Part shown: piece by piece, positions 1-11,968 of the stretch
Position numbering within the stretch: position 1 is the stretch's first letter
Layout of the letters: each line of letters opens with the position of its first letter
Source of the DNA: Pelobates cultripes
Taxonomy: Eukaryota > Chordata > Amphibia > Anura > Pelobatidae
Direction of reading: 5' to 3'
Assembly: GCA_933207985.1 (NCBI GenBank)
Contig: OW240924.1
Coordinates: 72,579,236 to 72,643,235 of the forward strand
Length of the DNA stretch: 64,000 nt
Position numbers and translations under genes: made by a program
Notes under the pieces: generated by a model
What the model was told of the DNA's origin: nothing
Databases searched by the model: none
The model's input: only the letters and a program-made list of their open reading frames with translations

Positions 1-524
1 GTTCCATAGATCCTTAAGATATTTTGGTAAGATGGGTATTTTTAACATTTAAAATATTGAAAATGTTCCCTTTTTTTTTTAAAAGAGGGACACATTAAGT
101 GGATCGCTTACTTTCAGGGGTCCTTGCATATTTTGAGGGTGTGCAGTGGAAGGCTGGTTTATTTTCCTGAAACTGTGCATTGTTGCTGTAGCAGTTTTTT
201 TTTTTTCACGGCTCCAGGTGCTTCATTTCCCAGATTCTGTCAGTGCTGTAGTATTGCGCATGTGCAAGAGTACAAAACTGAGCTTTGTGATCTCATGAAA
301 CCGCAGGAGCTTCCATAGATATCATTTTGCTAGGTCATCCATAACACAAAGTGGTCCCTTTAGATATTTAGATTATCTTTAGAGTGTGTTGAATTTTAAT
401 GAAATTTCACTATTTATAAAAAAATGTTTTTACTGAGAAGTGACATAGCTGGTTTAAGACAGGAGCTATGCGTTGGAGACTGATATACTATAAACTTTAT
501 TTAGTGCCAAATTGTTGTATATTC

Positions 525-975
525 TTAAAGGGGCACTATAGTGTCAGGAATACAAATGTGTGTACAGGCACATGCTGTTAAAACTGTGATTTAACTCTCC
601 TTTTTCCCAGCGCCGGGTGGGTGCTGTCTCTGCTGGCCTACCCACGCTCCGTCCCCTTGGCTGAGATCATCAAACTTGATGATCTCAGCCTATCCAATGC
701 TTTCCATTGAGAGGCTATCGCACATGCTCGGCAAAACACTGCTCTACGCCAATCGGCATCTCCTCATAGAGATGCATTGACTCAATGCATCACTGTGGGG
801 AACCTGACGGTGACCCAGGAAGCACCTCTAGTGGCTGTCTAAATGATTGCCACTAGAGGTGTTGCTAGGCAGTGACGTAAACACTAGGTTTTCTCTAAAA
901 AGGCAGCGTTTAAATTAAAATATCTACAGGGACATGCTGTAGACACCATAACAACTACATTAAGCTGTAAGAGAA
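525..975. mobile_element. T2-like MITE, 3' end truncated
   Basis: Begins TTAAAGGGGCACTATAGTGT, the usual start of this window's TTAA-flanked MITE family. The centre holds a perfect 15-bp stem with a 2-nt loop (659-690, GGCTGAGATCATCAA arm). It ends after taacaactacattaagctgt, where complete copies continue to a TTAA terminus, so the right end is lost. T2-type MITEs are abundant in frogs; family assignment is by terminal motif only. Confidence 0.7.
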
Positions 976-1399
976 AGTTTAGAACTATGACAAGATAAAA
1001 GAGAAAATTAATGTTTGTGCAGACCTGTGTGTCTGTCTTCCAATTACATGATATGGGATATATTGTATCAAACTGAGAAATGTAATTTAGTCAATACAAT
1101 TTGTATATAAAGCTGGTTTTATTTTACTAGAATACATCTTGCAAAATAAAAAATAAAATATATATGGACAGGAGATAATGCTAAATTAAGCACTAGCAGC
1201 AATCACAAAATCTTGCCACTCTGTATACACATAATTCTAATGGTAATAAACAGAAATTACTTTTTCTTTTGGTAGGTAGTGAAATAGTAATAAAATGAAA
1301 CCATGTTAACATTTAAAAAAAGAAAAGGGAAAAAAAAAAAAGGTTCTACATATATATACTTGCTTGCAGAATTGGGTCCTTGATGTTGAGCTCAATCTC

Positions 1400-1600
1400 T
1401 TAAAGGTACACTCTAAGTACTATAACAACTTCATCTCATTGTAGTGGTTATGGTGACTGGAGTTCCATGCAGCCAACCCGATGTAAAGTGATAAAACGTT
1501 TTCTGGATATTAACAGCTGCTTGAGTGACAATGAACTTCAGTGATGGCCTGAGAACTCTGGCTTTTCTCGGCTTATCACTGGTATGCGTTGGCATGCCTT
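1400..1600. mobile_element. T2-like MITE fragment
   Basis: Starts TTAAAGGTACACTCTAAGTA, followed by an ACTATAACAACTTCAT / GTAGTGGTTATGGTG hairpin (about 1420-1460). The right boundary is not clear. Confidence 0.5.
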
Positions 1601-1927
1601 AGCCGTACCTCTAGCGCAGGCCACTAGAAACCTTGCTTCATTGTTAAACTGAATGAATACTGTTACAAACACAACTGTGTGATGGTATCAGGAACTCAAT
1701 GCATCTTAACCACTTCAATGAGATCAAGTGCTGGTTGGTATGATGCTGACATTTAATATTCCTTCCACTAATTTCTTGGATGCTGGTTTCTGAATACCTG
1801 CAGTAATAATATTGGCGCGAACAGCTTAGCTTGTCTCAAAATAGGATGTAAATGGGGAATGAATTGGCCCATTGAGTACTACGTTTAGATGTTCTGTGGC
1901 GCATGCCTATCAGTGATATTTCCCATG

Positions 1928-2460
1928 TTAAAATGTTACTCCAACCACCATGACCACTTCTGTTTATGTGGTTATGGTGGTAGGAATCTGTATATGCAGC
2001 GTATCTGCTTAAAACCTTGCACATACAAAGAGTAATCTGCACTAATGTGAATTTTGTAAGAATGTCTGCTGTTTGCAAGGGGAAGCTTCAGTGTCCCATC
2101 CCTTTATGCCATCCCTCTCCGCCTCCTTCCAGTGATAGTTATTCAAGATATATATTATTATTATTATATATTTTTTTTAATCCTCTCCTACCCCCTACCT
2201 GCCTCAGACAGAGCATGTGCTCTGAGCTGGTGAACTGGTCCAGTCCAATCAAATGCCTTTTGTTGGACCACGAGAGGGCACTGGTAACGTCGGACAAGGC
2301 CTGGAGTCCGTCAAGTGGGGGTGGAGGCTTTGTCCAATGCTGGATTGTAGGTAAGTCTTCAGCTTGTTTGCAGATTTATAAGGGAGGGTGGGATAATGAA
2401 TAATGCCGTTAGGGCATTCTAAAGTGAGAGGTTTTAATTAAGGGTTTGAGTAACCTTTAA
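1928..2460. mobile_element. TTAA-bounded MITE (subfamily with GTTACTC termini)
   Basis: Left end TTAAAATGTTACTCCAACCA, right end gggtttgagtaacctttaa; these are inverted copies of each other (TTAAARGTTACTC). Both sides end exactly in TTAA. Related right ends (gtgcttggagtaacc) occur near 9108, 14738 and 24795. Confidence 0.65.
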
Positions 2461-3261
2461 TCACAGCTGCGTCCAATGACTCCTACGTGCCCATAATTAC
2501 TTTCAGTGCATACTGGCATAGAGAATTCTTGTTGCCATGCACCTGGTTGGCATTTGAATAGTTATAGTTCTATCCATGCAATAGCTATGTATCTGAAAGA
2601 TCAGACTTGGGGCATTTTAAAATGCTAGTTTAGTTTACCATTCGTGAATGTTGTTTGTGTTTAACTGATTCACACTTTATTTTTTTTCCTTTATTTTATT
2701 CCACCTTCTTTTCAATCACGTGTCTCCAATTACCACCATATTATCTGTGCGCTGTAAAGGGTTTTACACCAGGAATACATCTACTGTATTGTTCCAAAGG
2801 GTCAGGGTGTTGACACAGGCTGTTTACATTAGAGCCAATTACAATTGTAAATCAAATAGGTGAAACCAATACTTCTGCAAACCATTTGTACATAACTGCA
2901 GGGAGCGTTATGTAGATAGTTGCACTTTGTTCATTCCAAAGTGGTTATAGAATTTTCAGGTATCACTTTCCACATGTAATTTAAATAGAATTCAGAAGAC
3001 CTGTTTATCCTTCTCGCTCAACACTTTTGGAAACGTCCGTGTTATTCGTTCAGATGTAAAGTGTCAGAAATTCAAGTCTCAGACCAAAAGTGCAAATTGG
3101 AAGAATCAAGTCGGCTATGTTTTCAGTTGAACTAATTTGGCCTAAAATATAAGGTTGTATTCCTGGTATTCAGTAATACGGTCTGTTTTCAGTTATCTAG
3201 TTTTTAGATTTATACAAGATGCATACTGACACATCATCAAAGAAACTGTAGTTTGCAGGTG

Positions 3262-3606
3262 TCTGTAAAAGGAACACTCCCTAAGGTGAAAAAAAATAAA
3301 TAAATTTGTATATAGTTATTCTTTCTTTATTTTTAACCTTGGTGTGCTTCTTTATATGGTGTGCTTCTACGGACTTACAGAGCATGTGCGGCATTTGTCA
3401 TGCTCTGCCAGTCCCATGGCTCTCAAAGAGAAGTTTGGAATCCGGTACTTCTCTTTGAGAAGTAATAACCGCATTTAGCATCATCATGACCACAAATGTA
3501 AAGGCTTTCATTGTTCTCTGGAAAAAAGTAAACATTGCTGTTTCTCTGAAGTTGCAATGTTATCATTGCTGAACGAACTTGGTCTGTGCACCAAAGCCAC
3601 TATACA
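3262..3606. mobile_element. T2-like MITE, degenerate
   Basis: Starts aaaaggaacactccctaagg and contains an internal perfect 13-bp hairpin (3422-3459, CTCAAAGAGAAGT arm). Boundaries approximate. Confidence 0.45.
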
Positions 3607-4099
3607 AAGAAGTAGTACTTTTGATGCATCCCTTTATTCCTGGTTGCCTAACATGGAGTAAGGACATTTGACACCTCCATGTCTGAGTGCCTTGAACATC
3701 TGCAATGATCATCTCTCCATACTTTATTTGGACTGTACCCAAAGCTTGGATAAGCAGGAGGTAAAAGTTTAAATGGTCTTTCTTTTCTTTTGCCTATCCA
3801 ACCCTGTTCCCCATGACTCCTCGCTCTCTTCCTTGTTCGCACCCCAACAGAAAAGGCATGCAGGGACAGTGATGGGTATGCACCTACCTCATGATAGCAC
3901 AGCCCCATAACACCTAGGACCTCAAATAGGATCAAGGTCTACACCGCTGCGTAGCTTGCTGCCAAATGAGGGGTATGCTTATTGCAGAGGAGAAAAGGGA
4001 ACACTCCACTATACTTGGCTTTCTCATTTCTTTTTCCAAGCTTTTAACACACTATAACAAAAAACATGATGGCTAAATGGATTGTCCACAAATAAGCAC

Positions 4100-4222
4100 A
4101 TACACACTGTTACTGATTTAAGATGTCAATGTGTTAAACGTTATTACCCGATGTCTGATGTTGATGTCATCTTGTCGTGGATGTTTACCAATGGCACTGC
4201 TATCACGCAAAAATAAAGAATT
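4100..4222 (+). mobile_element. 3' terminal fragment of an L1-like retroelement
   Basis: Ends gcaaaaataaagaattaaaaa, the same tail as the elements ending at 29395 and 43350 (aaaataaagaatta plus A-run). Only the tail is diagnostic; the left boundary is a guess. Confidence 0.4.
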
Positions 4223-6059
4223 AAAAAGAAGAAAAAAGGTGTGTGTGCACTGGTTCTACCAGTCCAGCACAAACCTTCAAATTCCAAGAGGCGCATTTAC
4301 TAGATTGCCAAAGTGAAACTAGTATAACATTTTGGAAATCAAGTTTCTTAGATGACTTCACTGTCCGAATATTTACCTGCTCTGCTGTGAGTACCTCAGA
4401 ATTTGAAGGTGTGCTAGACTTCTCATCCACTAAAGTCTAAACCTTTATTGCTATACAAATGAGTTTTAAAAAGTTACCAGTTATGACTTTGTAGACTTCC
4501 TAAGTAACCTAATCATGTAACCAAGCCAAAACGATCTCCAGCTGTTGGGAAACACTTTATCATTTTACTGAAGCTGCTGAAGGTTTTAATACAAAGCATT
4601 TTTTATCTGGTCACATAGATCAAAGTGTTGAAGAGGAAGACATTGATGTCATTATAGAATTTAGCCATCTTTCCTTCTCTGAAAAGAATGTACATGTGAA
4701 GTGAATAGCAAAGTAAATCATTCGGGTGACCTCCGTATAGAAAGCACTCTGTAATCCTTGGTATGAAGAATGATTCAGAAGGATCCTTTTGATTTTTTTT
4801 TTTTAACATTTTTATAAATATTTTTTACATTTTACACAAGCTATGACCAATGATATATAACCGATGGACTAAACTGCTGAATTGTGTTGATTGATGGAGC
4901 ACACAAAGACTTTTTCGGTTTTATTGGATGATTTCCAAACAATCGACTTGGAATTTTCAGCCGAGATCTCAAGATTCCAGATATATTTCTCAGCAAAAAA
5001 AACTATGCACTTCCAGACAGTGAATGTTCCTGTTAGAATGAATGATGTAACCGTTCGGCCCATTTTATCATTTTACAGTTAAGGTTCATGCAGGTTGCTG
5101 TAAAGGAACACAACATTACTCTATATGGGATACACGTTGGCTTATTGATCACATTTCCATTCATGGCTGCTTAAAACGATCTTGGCTAGTTATGAATATA
5201 CGTTATTCTTAAACTTTTTACTCTTCAGGACTATATTATGGCTTTTCTGTTTTTTGGTTTTTCAAAACAATTTTTACATTTTATTCTGTTTCATTTCACT
5301 TTTTTAAATTGTGTGTTTTTATATTTTTAGATTCTTATGCTTTGACATTTTACTATCCTGAGCTGTAGTATGAATTAGTTTGTTAAAATTTTATTAAAAA
5401 AGAAAAAAAAAAAGTAATTTTTTTTTTTTTTCTTTTTTCTTGTGCAAATGAGCATAAGTTCTGTTTGGCAGTGTTGCTTTAAGGCAGAACTTTTTAAATT
5501 TGGTATTTTTGCTCTTAAGGCATGTTTCTATTAATGTTCAAACTTCGCACAGAGCTGAATTGTGTACATTTGCCTTACTTGTTTCTACCTCTCCCACAAG
5601 TTCCTCTCAGCTGATCACAGCGGGATTCAGTTTATGTCCTTGTCTGAGTCTGTGGTTTAAGGCAGGATTTCGACAGCTCCCTCATGTCCTAAAATGGAAA
5701 TGTTCATTTTTTTTTTTCTACTCCTGGTAAACTTGAGGGGAGGTTATTTAGGAGGGGCCTTTCCTCTATTGCAAAGCCAAAGGAATCCTGTATTAGATCA
5801 CGCTCAGGAATTCTAAGCTCTGAAACACTATCCTTTTAGTCACAATATTAAACAATTCATTCCTGCTTTGCAATGGGAAATCTCCTTATGTGGCTGTCTG
5901 AACTTACATTGAACAAATTCTGCATTTTTTAAATTTTCTTTTTTCTTTTTTTTTTTTTTTTTTAGGACATATTTGTACATGCTACATTTAATTCTTTATG
6001 TTAAAAATGTAAAATATCGTAATAAAAAAAATTATTACAAAAATGTGTGTGCATATATA

Positions 6060-6063
<4 letters not shown>

Positions 6064-6091
<28 letters not shown>
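6064..6091. repeat. (TG)n microsatellite
   Basis: Uninterrupted GT dinucleotides immediately left of the Tc1-derived foldback. Confidence 0.9.
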
Positions 6092-6099
<8 letters not shown>

Positions 6100-6102
6100 C
6101 GT

Positions 6103-6485
6103 ACAGTATCTCACAAAAGTGAGTACACCCCTCATATTTTTGTAAATATTTTATCTTTTCATGTGACAACACTGAAGAAATGACACTCTGCTACAATGTA
6201 AAGTAGTAAGTGTACAGCCTGTATAACAGTGTCAATTTGCTGTCCCCTCAAAATAACTCAACACACCGCCATTAATGTCTAAACCGTTGGCAACCAAAGT
6301 GAATAATGGTGGCCACACAAAATATTTGGGCCCAATTTGGACGTTTCTACTTAGGGGTGTACTCCCTTCTGTTGCCAATGGTTTAGACATTAGAGGGGAC
6401 AGCAAATTTACACTGCTATTGTAACAGAGTTTAATTTCTGTAGTGTTGTCACATGAAAAGATATAATAAAATATGTACATTTTGG
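6103..6485. mobile_element. Tc1-derived foldback MITE
   Basis: Starts cagtatctcacaaaagtgag, a Tc1/mariner-type terminus preceded by TA. The first ~190 bp recur in inverted orientation in the second half: tcttttcatgtgacaacac (about 6155) against gtgttgtcacatgaaaagat (about 6443), and aatgtctaaaccgttggcaa against gccaatggtttagacatt. No transposase remains. The outer ~25 bp of the right arm are lost or diverged. Confidence 0.75.
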
Positions 6486-6818
6486 AAGTGTGTGTTAGTT
6501 ATTATAGAGTATGCATTCCCATAGGCAATTAAAGGATGCCGAACGGAGCACGACAGGGTAATGATCATTTAATAGCAGTCGGAATTTCAAGAGGTTTTTC
6601 TTTCACCGTTCTGTTATCCAGATTGCACATTATTAGGGACATTGCAATCTCATACTGGATATTTATAAACCTGGTGATGACAACAATGAACCTTTTTAAC
6701 TATGTCGCTACGATCCCAATTCTACACTTGTGAAACAATCTGACACCACTTTTAATGTTTTCGAAAGCGTGAAAATAGGCCCCATACCCTACATTATGCA
6801 CCACTGATTATTGATAGT

Positions 6819-7146
6819 TTAAAGGAACACAAAACTGTATTTCGAACACTATACTGTCCCTCTGCCACTATCTGCATGGTGATGTTAAACTTTCCCCATA
6901 GAAATGCATTGATTCAATGGATCTTTGAGGAGATGCTGATTGGTCAGGGTGGCATTTGGCTCCAGCCTCCTTGGCTGAGATCATCAGAATTGACTATCTC
7001 AGCCAATTTAATGCTTTCCTATAGGGAATTATAGAATTGGCTGAGGTCATCAATTCTGATGACCTCAGCCAAGGAGGTGGATCGGGGACAGAGCCAGCAC
7101 CGGTTAACCCGTGCGACTCTGGAATAATGGTACGTTTTTACTTTAA
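6819..7146. mobile_element. T2-like MITE with inverted duplication of its core
   Basis: Starts TTAAAGGAACACAAAACTGT. The centre contains two inverted copies of the ggctgag-atcatc core (6966-7010 and 7033-7077), giving a ~45-bp-armed stem. The right end near the TTAA at 7143 is inferred. Confidence 0.6.
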
Positions 7147-7218
7147 GGGGAGCGGGGGGGGAAGGGGAGTGTTGGGGGACGGCCACATAAATAGTGTTTT
7201 TAATATAAAAAAAAAAAA

Positions 7219-7266
7219 ATACACACACACACACACACACCCCTACCTACCTACCTACCTACCTAC
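7219..7266. repeat. (AC)n followed by (CTAC)n microsatellite
   Basis: About 11 AC units, then about 6 CTAC units. Confidence 0.9.
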
Positions 7267-7975
7267 GTCTTGTGGATGTGTCCATTTAAAAATGCGTGGA
7301 CTGTGGCCATGAAGGGATTCATTTAATCAGAAACACTGATTGTTTATTCTGTTTCATTCCAATAATGCTAATTTGTTATTAATTGGTGTAATGTGTGCCA
7401 AGAAATAAATTGCCAAACAATGACTTCACTCTTCTGCTGTTATTGTTATAAGACAGGATGGATCCATAGAGTCATGATGTCTGTGCAAAATTCTTCCTCT
7501 TATGTGTTGCGTCAGAGATTATTCAGACCAGTCGACGTCATTCCAACCAACAAAGATCTGGTTTTGGTGACTTGCGTTCTCTGTCCCCTCCTCTTCAAAA
7601 TCTTGGCTGCCATGTAGAACCACTTCTGTTCTGCTGTCAGCTTGAAGTAACCTGGCTTCTCTCCATGACCTCTTTCAACGGCTAGATGTTTTACTGCATT
7701 AAACTTTTGCTCATGTTTTTATTTTTTTTATCACAGAGATTGTGAAATATGCAGATAGATGTTCAGCTGTCTGAGTGGCCAGAAGCACTGTGGCTGATAC
7801 TAACCACCATACTATGGCCAAGTTCTCTTCAACGCTTCTCTTCTCCTGTGAGAGGAGTATTTGGGTGTCAAAGTGAGGAGGGGGCATGTCGTCATTGGTT
7901 GTCTGTCACCAGCATGCAACGTGTACACAGATTTAACATTAGCCATCTCAGAATTCGTATTCAAGCCTGTTTAAT

Positions 7976-8956
7976 TTTTTTTTTTGTAAATCTTCTTTTT
8001 TTATTGAACAACAAGATAAGATTACATAGTTGCGTCATTACAATATTTTAGTCATTGTTCAGTAAACCTAAGATATTGCAAATCGAAAGCGTTGATCCTG
8101 TACACAGTTTTGAGCAGTAAAGTTGTTGTTTCCCTTTTTTTTTTTTTTTTCACTCTGTTCTCCCCCCTACCCCCCCTTCTAGATTCCTTTGTTACTTTGT
8201 TTTGTTTTGCGTTATTGTGTGTTTGTGTCCCAAAGCATAGTTTTGTTAATTGCATAGGGTATCTAAGTATAACTTTGAGACTCGCAGGTCTCTGCATTCC
8301 AAATGTTTATACGGTTCAACAACATACTGTGTGTGTGTGTGTAGATTGAGAGGGGATCTAAGTGCTAGACGATAAGGCAGCTCGTGTAAGTCAGGCTTTT
8401 TGTCCAAGTTCGCCATGTTAGGTATGCGTCGCCGAGCGGGTGTGGTGGCGAACATTGGGCCGTGTTTATTACTTGTGTAATACTTAGCTGGGTTTCCCCG
8501 CTAGTCTGTTTTGTGAGCGTGGTGGTTAGTTGCTATGTGATGGTTAATAGTTTGTGTTATATGTGTCCCTGTCTCTGTTACGTTATCCTATATGGCTATG
8601 GGTGTTGTCGTCAATCCTTGCAGCAGAGCCTGCGGTTCGCGTGAGTTCCCGTACGTGATTCCTTAGTTGCGTTATTGATGTGTGTATCAGTGACCTCGTA
8701 AAATGCGTTTGGAGTGTGTCTAAGAGGTGGCGTGCCCTTTGCGTTATATGAGCGTTAGCTCCTCTCTCTACACTTTTCCGTGCTGGAATGTGTAGCAAGG
8801 TATGACTCATGTTTCCCGAGGGGGTCGGATTATTTCTCAGATCCCATCAAGGCTGGGTGTTTATCCTTTTAGTTTTTAAGAGGTTAATGTTTCTTTTGTG
8901 TGATGATATATCTCCCTGATCTCGCCTCCGCCCTCCCGGGCCTGGGGTCCGTCTGG
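7976..8956 (-). mobile_element. antisense, 5'-truncated LINE insertion with 15-bp TSD
   Basis: Flanked by identical TCAAGCCTGTTTAAT at 7961-7975 and 8957-8971. The left end is a T-run followed by the complement of an AATAAA signal, so the insertion lies on the minus strand with its poly(A) at 7976. The 981-bp body is GT-rich on the plus strand with no significant ORF, consistent with LINE 3' UTR. I cannot assign the family. Confidence 0.75.
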
Positions 8957-9407
8957 TCAAGCCTGTTTAATGACACTTATGGAGGTGGGGTTACACCTCC
9001 AGGTACAACCTTGGGTATCTATGTATATACAGAATTTCTAATTCAAACACTCTACATACAGACTACTATGACCACTTCAAAACACTTGAAGCAGTTATGG
9101 TGCTTGGAGTAACCTTTTAATGCCTGTTTATATACGTGCCTTGTCCTTTTAATTAGCCATGTTAATTAGTATTGTAGATACAAAATGGAGAATTAGAATT
9201 ATTATTAATTTGACTTTCACTATTTTAGAATGTTGTGTTTTTGGAATTTAATCGCTTTGTCAGGCCTACAAAATCTATACCATTTTAAATTTATTTATTT
9301 ATTTTTTGATCATGTCAATATTTGTTTTCTAAATTTAAACCTATATGGGCTCTGAAGAGATTTAAAAAAAATGGAGAAAGGAGCCATCTGTGCATATATA
9401 TTATGTC

Positions 9408-9487
9408 TTAACCCCTTAAGGATACATGAAGGAAATATTCCGTCATGATTCCCTTATATTCCAGAAGTTTTGTCCTTAAGGGGTTAA
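9408..9487. mobile_element. 80-bp TTAA palindromic MITE, copy 1
   Basis: TTAACCCCTTAAGGATACAT ... cttaaggggttaa. Terminal inverted repeats of ~15 bp beginning and ending in TTAA, with a gaaatattccgtcatga interior. Two other 80-bp copies occur at 21352 and 56198. Confidence 0.75.
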
Positions 9488-10149
9488 TTACTGTACTTTC
9501 TGTTTTATTGTGCTGTAACCTGTAAAGTTCTTAGAGTACCGGTTTGTGCTAGAGAAATAAACGATGCAGAGTAAATGGTCGCGATAAGAATTGTAAATGT
9601 ATTCTCTCACAGAGGTTAATCCAAAGATTAGCCGCTCTTGACACTCATTCTAGCAACCAAACTTTGTCACTGCCTGATGCTAAGGGGATTATTATTCACT
9701 AACAACTGACAAGGAAATTGTACATTCTAGGTTCTAATTTTTGATTATTTTATTTATCCTATTTGTTCGCTTATTGTCTGAATCACAGTTGACAATAAAC
9801 TAATTTCGTTTTTCTGTAGACGTGCTGGAAGAATCTGTAACTTTTTAGATTATTTTCTTTATTCATATTAACCTTTTTTGTGAATAATTTTTATATATAT
9901 TTAATTTTTTTTTTTTAATTTTTTTTTTCTAAACTTTAATCCCAGCTTAGGTTGACCTTTTTTCCTTTTGACAGCTTGTTTGTCAGCCCTGAACAACCTC
10001 TCTTTTAAAATCATTATTGTCCCGGATAAGAAAAGGGCGTGATAAAAACACAGATTGTAACTCTTATCTACTTATAGACTGTGCCCAGGGCCAGATTTAC
10101 TCTCTGCTGTCCCAAAGCCACTTTTCCCCAATACCCCCAAGCCTGTCAT

Positions 10150-10310
10150 GTATATGAAGCCTGGTGTGTGTTTGTTTGAATGGATAAATGTGACTAGTTT
10201 GGTGTGTGTGAATTAATGGATGAATGGGACTAGTTTGGTGTGTGTGAATTAATGGATGAATAGGACTAGTTTGGTGTGTGTGAATGTGAGTAGCTTGGGG
10301 TATGGCTGTA
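10150..10310. repeat. ~36-bp minisatellite
   Basis: About four units of gactagtttggtgtgtgtga followed by attaatggatgaatgg, decaying on both sides. Confidence 0.8.
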
Positions 10311-10765
10311 TGATAAATATGACTAGGTGGTTGGATGGCAAAAAATGCAAGGTGGGTGTAGGTGACCTGTTATGTGTATGAATGTGACAGGGTGAGTGGG
10401 TATGACTGGGAGGTAAGATGGGATTATCTGACTGAGTAGATAGGAAATATGTTCAGGTCAGAGTATGTGGCTTATCGGGTGGCTGTGTATTTAAGAGGAT
10501 ATTTGTGTTGCATGTTAGTGACTGAATGTGAATTATGTATTTGTATAGTGTGTGAATTTAGTGGTGTGTTTTTATACATGCTGGAGTATATTTGTGTGAC
10601 GTTTATAGTGTGTGCGATTGTTTGTGTATGTATAGGTGTGTTTGTGCACTGTTTCCCGTTTGCTTTTTATTTCCTCCTCAAATTAGTTCCTCTCCATCTT
10701 TCCCCTTTTCCCATAACTCTCCCTTTCTCCAGTTGTTCCCTCCTCTTGCTCCTCCTTTCCTTTAC

Positions 10766-11968
10766 TTGTTCCCCTCTTCTTTCCCCATCCCTCATTAGAA
10801 CCCCTCTTCTTTCCCCATCCCTCACTAGAACCCCTCTTCTTTCCCCATCCTTCACTTGAACCCTTCTTCTTTCCCCATCCCTCATTAGAACCCCTCTTCT
10901 TTCCCCATCCCTCACTAGAACCCCTCTTCTTTCCCCCATCCCTCACTTGACCCTTCTTCTTTCCCCATCCCTCACTTGAACCCCTCTTCTTTCCCCATCC
11001 CTCACTGAACCCTCTTCTTTCCCCACCTCAACCCTCTTCTTTCCCATCCCTCATAGAACCCTCTCTTTTTGAACCCCTCTTCTTTCCCCATCCCTCACTT
11101 GAACCCCTCTTCTTTCCCCATCCCTCATTAGAACCCCTCTTCTTTCCCCATCCCTCACTTAGAGACCCTCTTCTTTCCCCATCCCTCACTAGAACCCCTC
11201 TTCTTTCCCCATCCCTCACTTGAACCCTCTTCTTTCCCCATCCTTCACTTGAACCCTTCTTTTTCCCCATCCCTCACTAGAACCTCTTCTTTCCCATCCC
11301 TCCTAAGAACCCCTCTTCTTTCCCCATCCTCACTGAACCCTCTTCTTTCCCATCCCTCGCCCAATTCTTTCCCCATCCCTCACATGAACCCTCTTCTCCC
11401 CACCACCACAACCCCCCCCCATCCCTCACTAGGACCCCTCATCTTTCCCCATCCCCTCCTTGAACCCTCTTCTTCCCCATCCTCACTTGAACCCCTCTTT
11501 TCCCCATCCCTCACTAGAACCCTCTTCTTTCCCCATCCCTCACCCCAGAACCCTCTTCTTTCCCCATCCTCACCAGAACCCCTCTTCTTTCCCATCCCTC
11601 GCCAGACCCCTCTTCTTTCCATCCCTCCTTGAACCCTCATCTTTCCCATCCCTCACTTGAACCCTTCTTTCCCCATCCCTCACTGGGAACCCTCTTCTTT
11701 CCCCATCCCTCACTAGAACCCCTCTTCTTTCCCCATCCCTCACTAGAACCCTCTTCTTCCCCATCCCTCACTTGAACCCCTCTTCTTTCCCCATCCCTCA
11801 CTAGAACCCCTCTTCTTTCCCCATCTCTCACTTGAACCCCTCTTCTTTCCCCATCCCTCACTAGAACCCCTCTTCTTTCCCCATCCCTCACTTGAACCCC
11901 TCTTCTTTCCCCATCCCTCACTTGAACCCCTCTTCTTTCCCCATCCCTCACTTGAACCCCTCTTCTAT
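10766..11968. repeat. 30-bp pyrimidine-strand minisatellite, about 40 units
   Basis: Unit cccctcttctttccccatcc + ctcactagaa, with cactagaa, cacttgaa and cattagaa end variants intermixed. The central units (11020-11700) are ragged with small deletions; the outer units, especially 11765-11968, are near perfect. Almost all pyrimidine on the plus strand. The open frames in it (MRDGERRGV-type on the minus strand) are translations of the repeat, not genes. Confidence 0.95.

Noticed and set aside
2017..2403. 128-codon frame as a gene
   Set aside because: It lies inside a TTAA-bounded MITE, with low-complexity hydrophobic runs and no domain.
10667..11951. Several open frames of 60-136 codons on both strands
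   Set aside because: They are translations of the 30-bp tandem repeat (RRGV-, GWGKKRGS- and PLLSPS-type periodicity), not genes.
10766..11968. A CRISPR-like regular array
   Set aside because: Units abut head to tail with no unique spacers. It is a minisatellite in a vertebrate intron.
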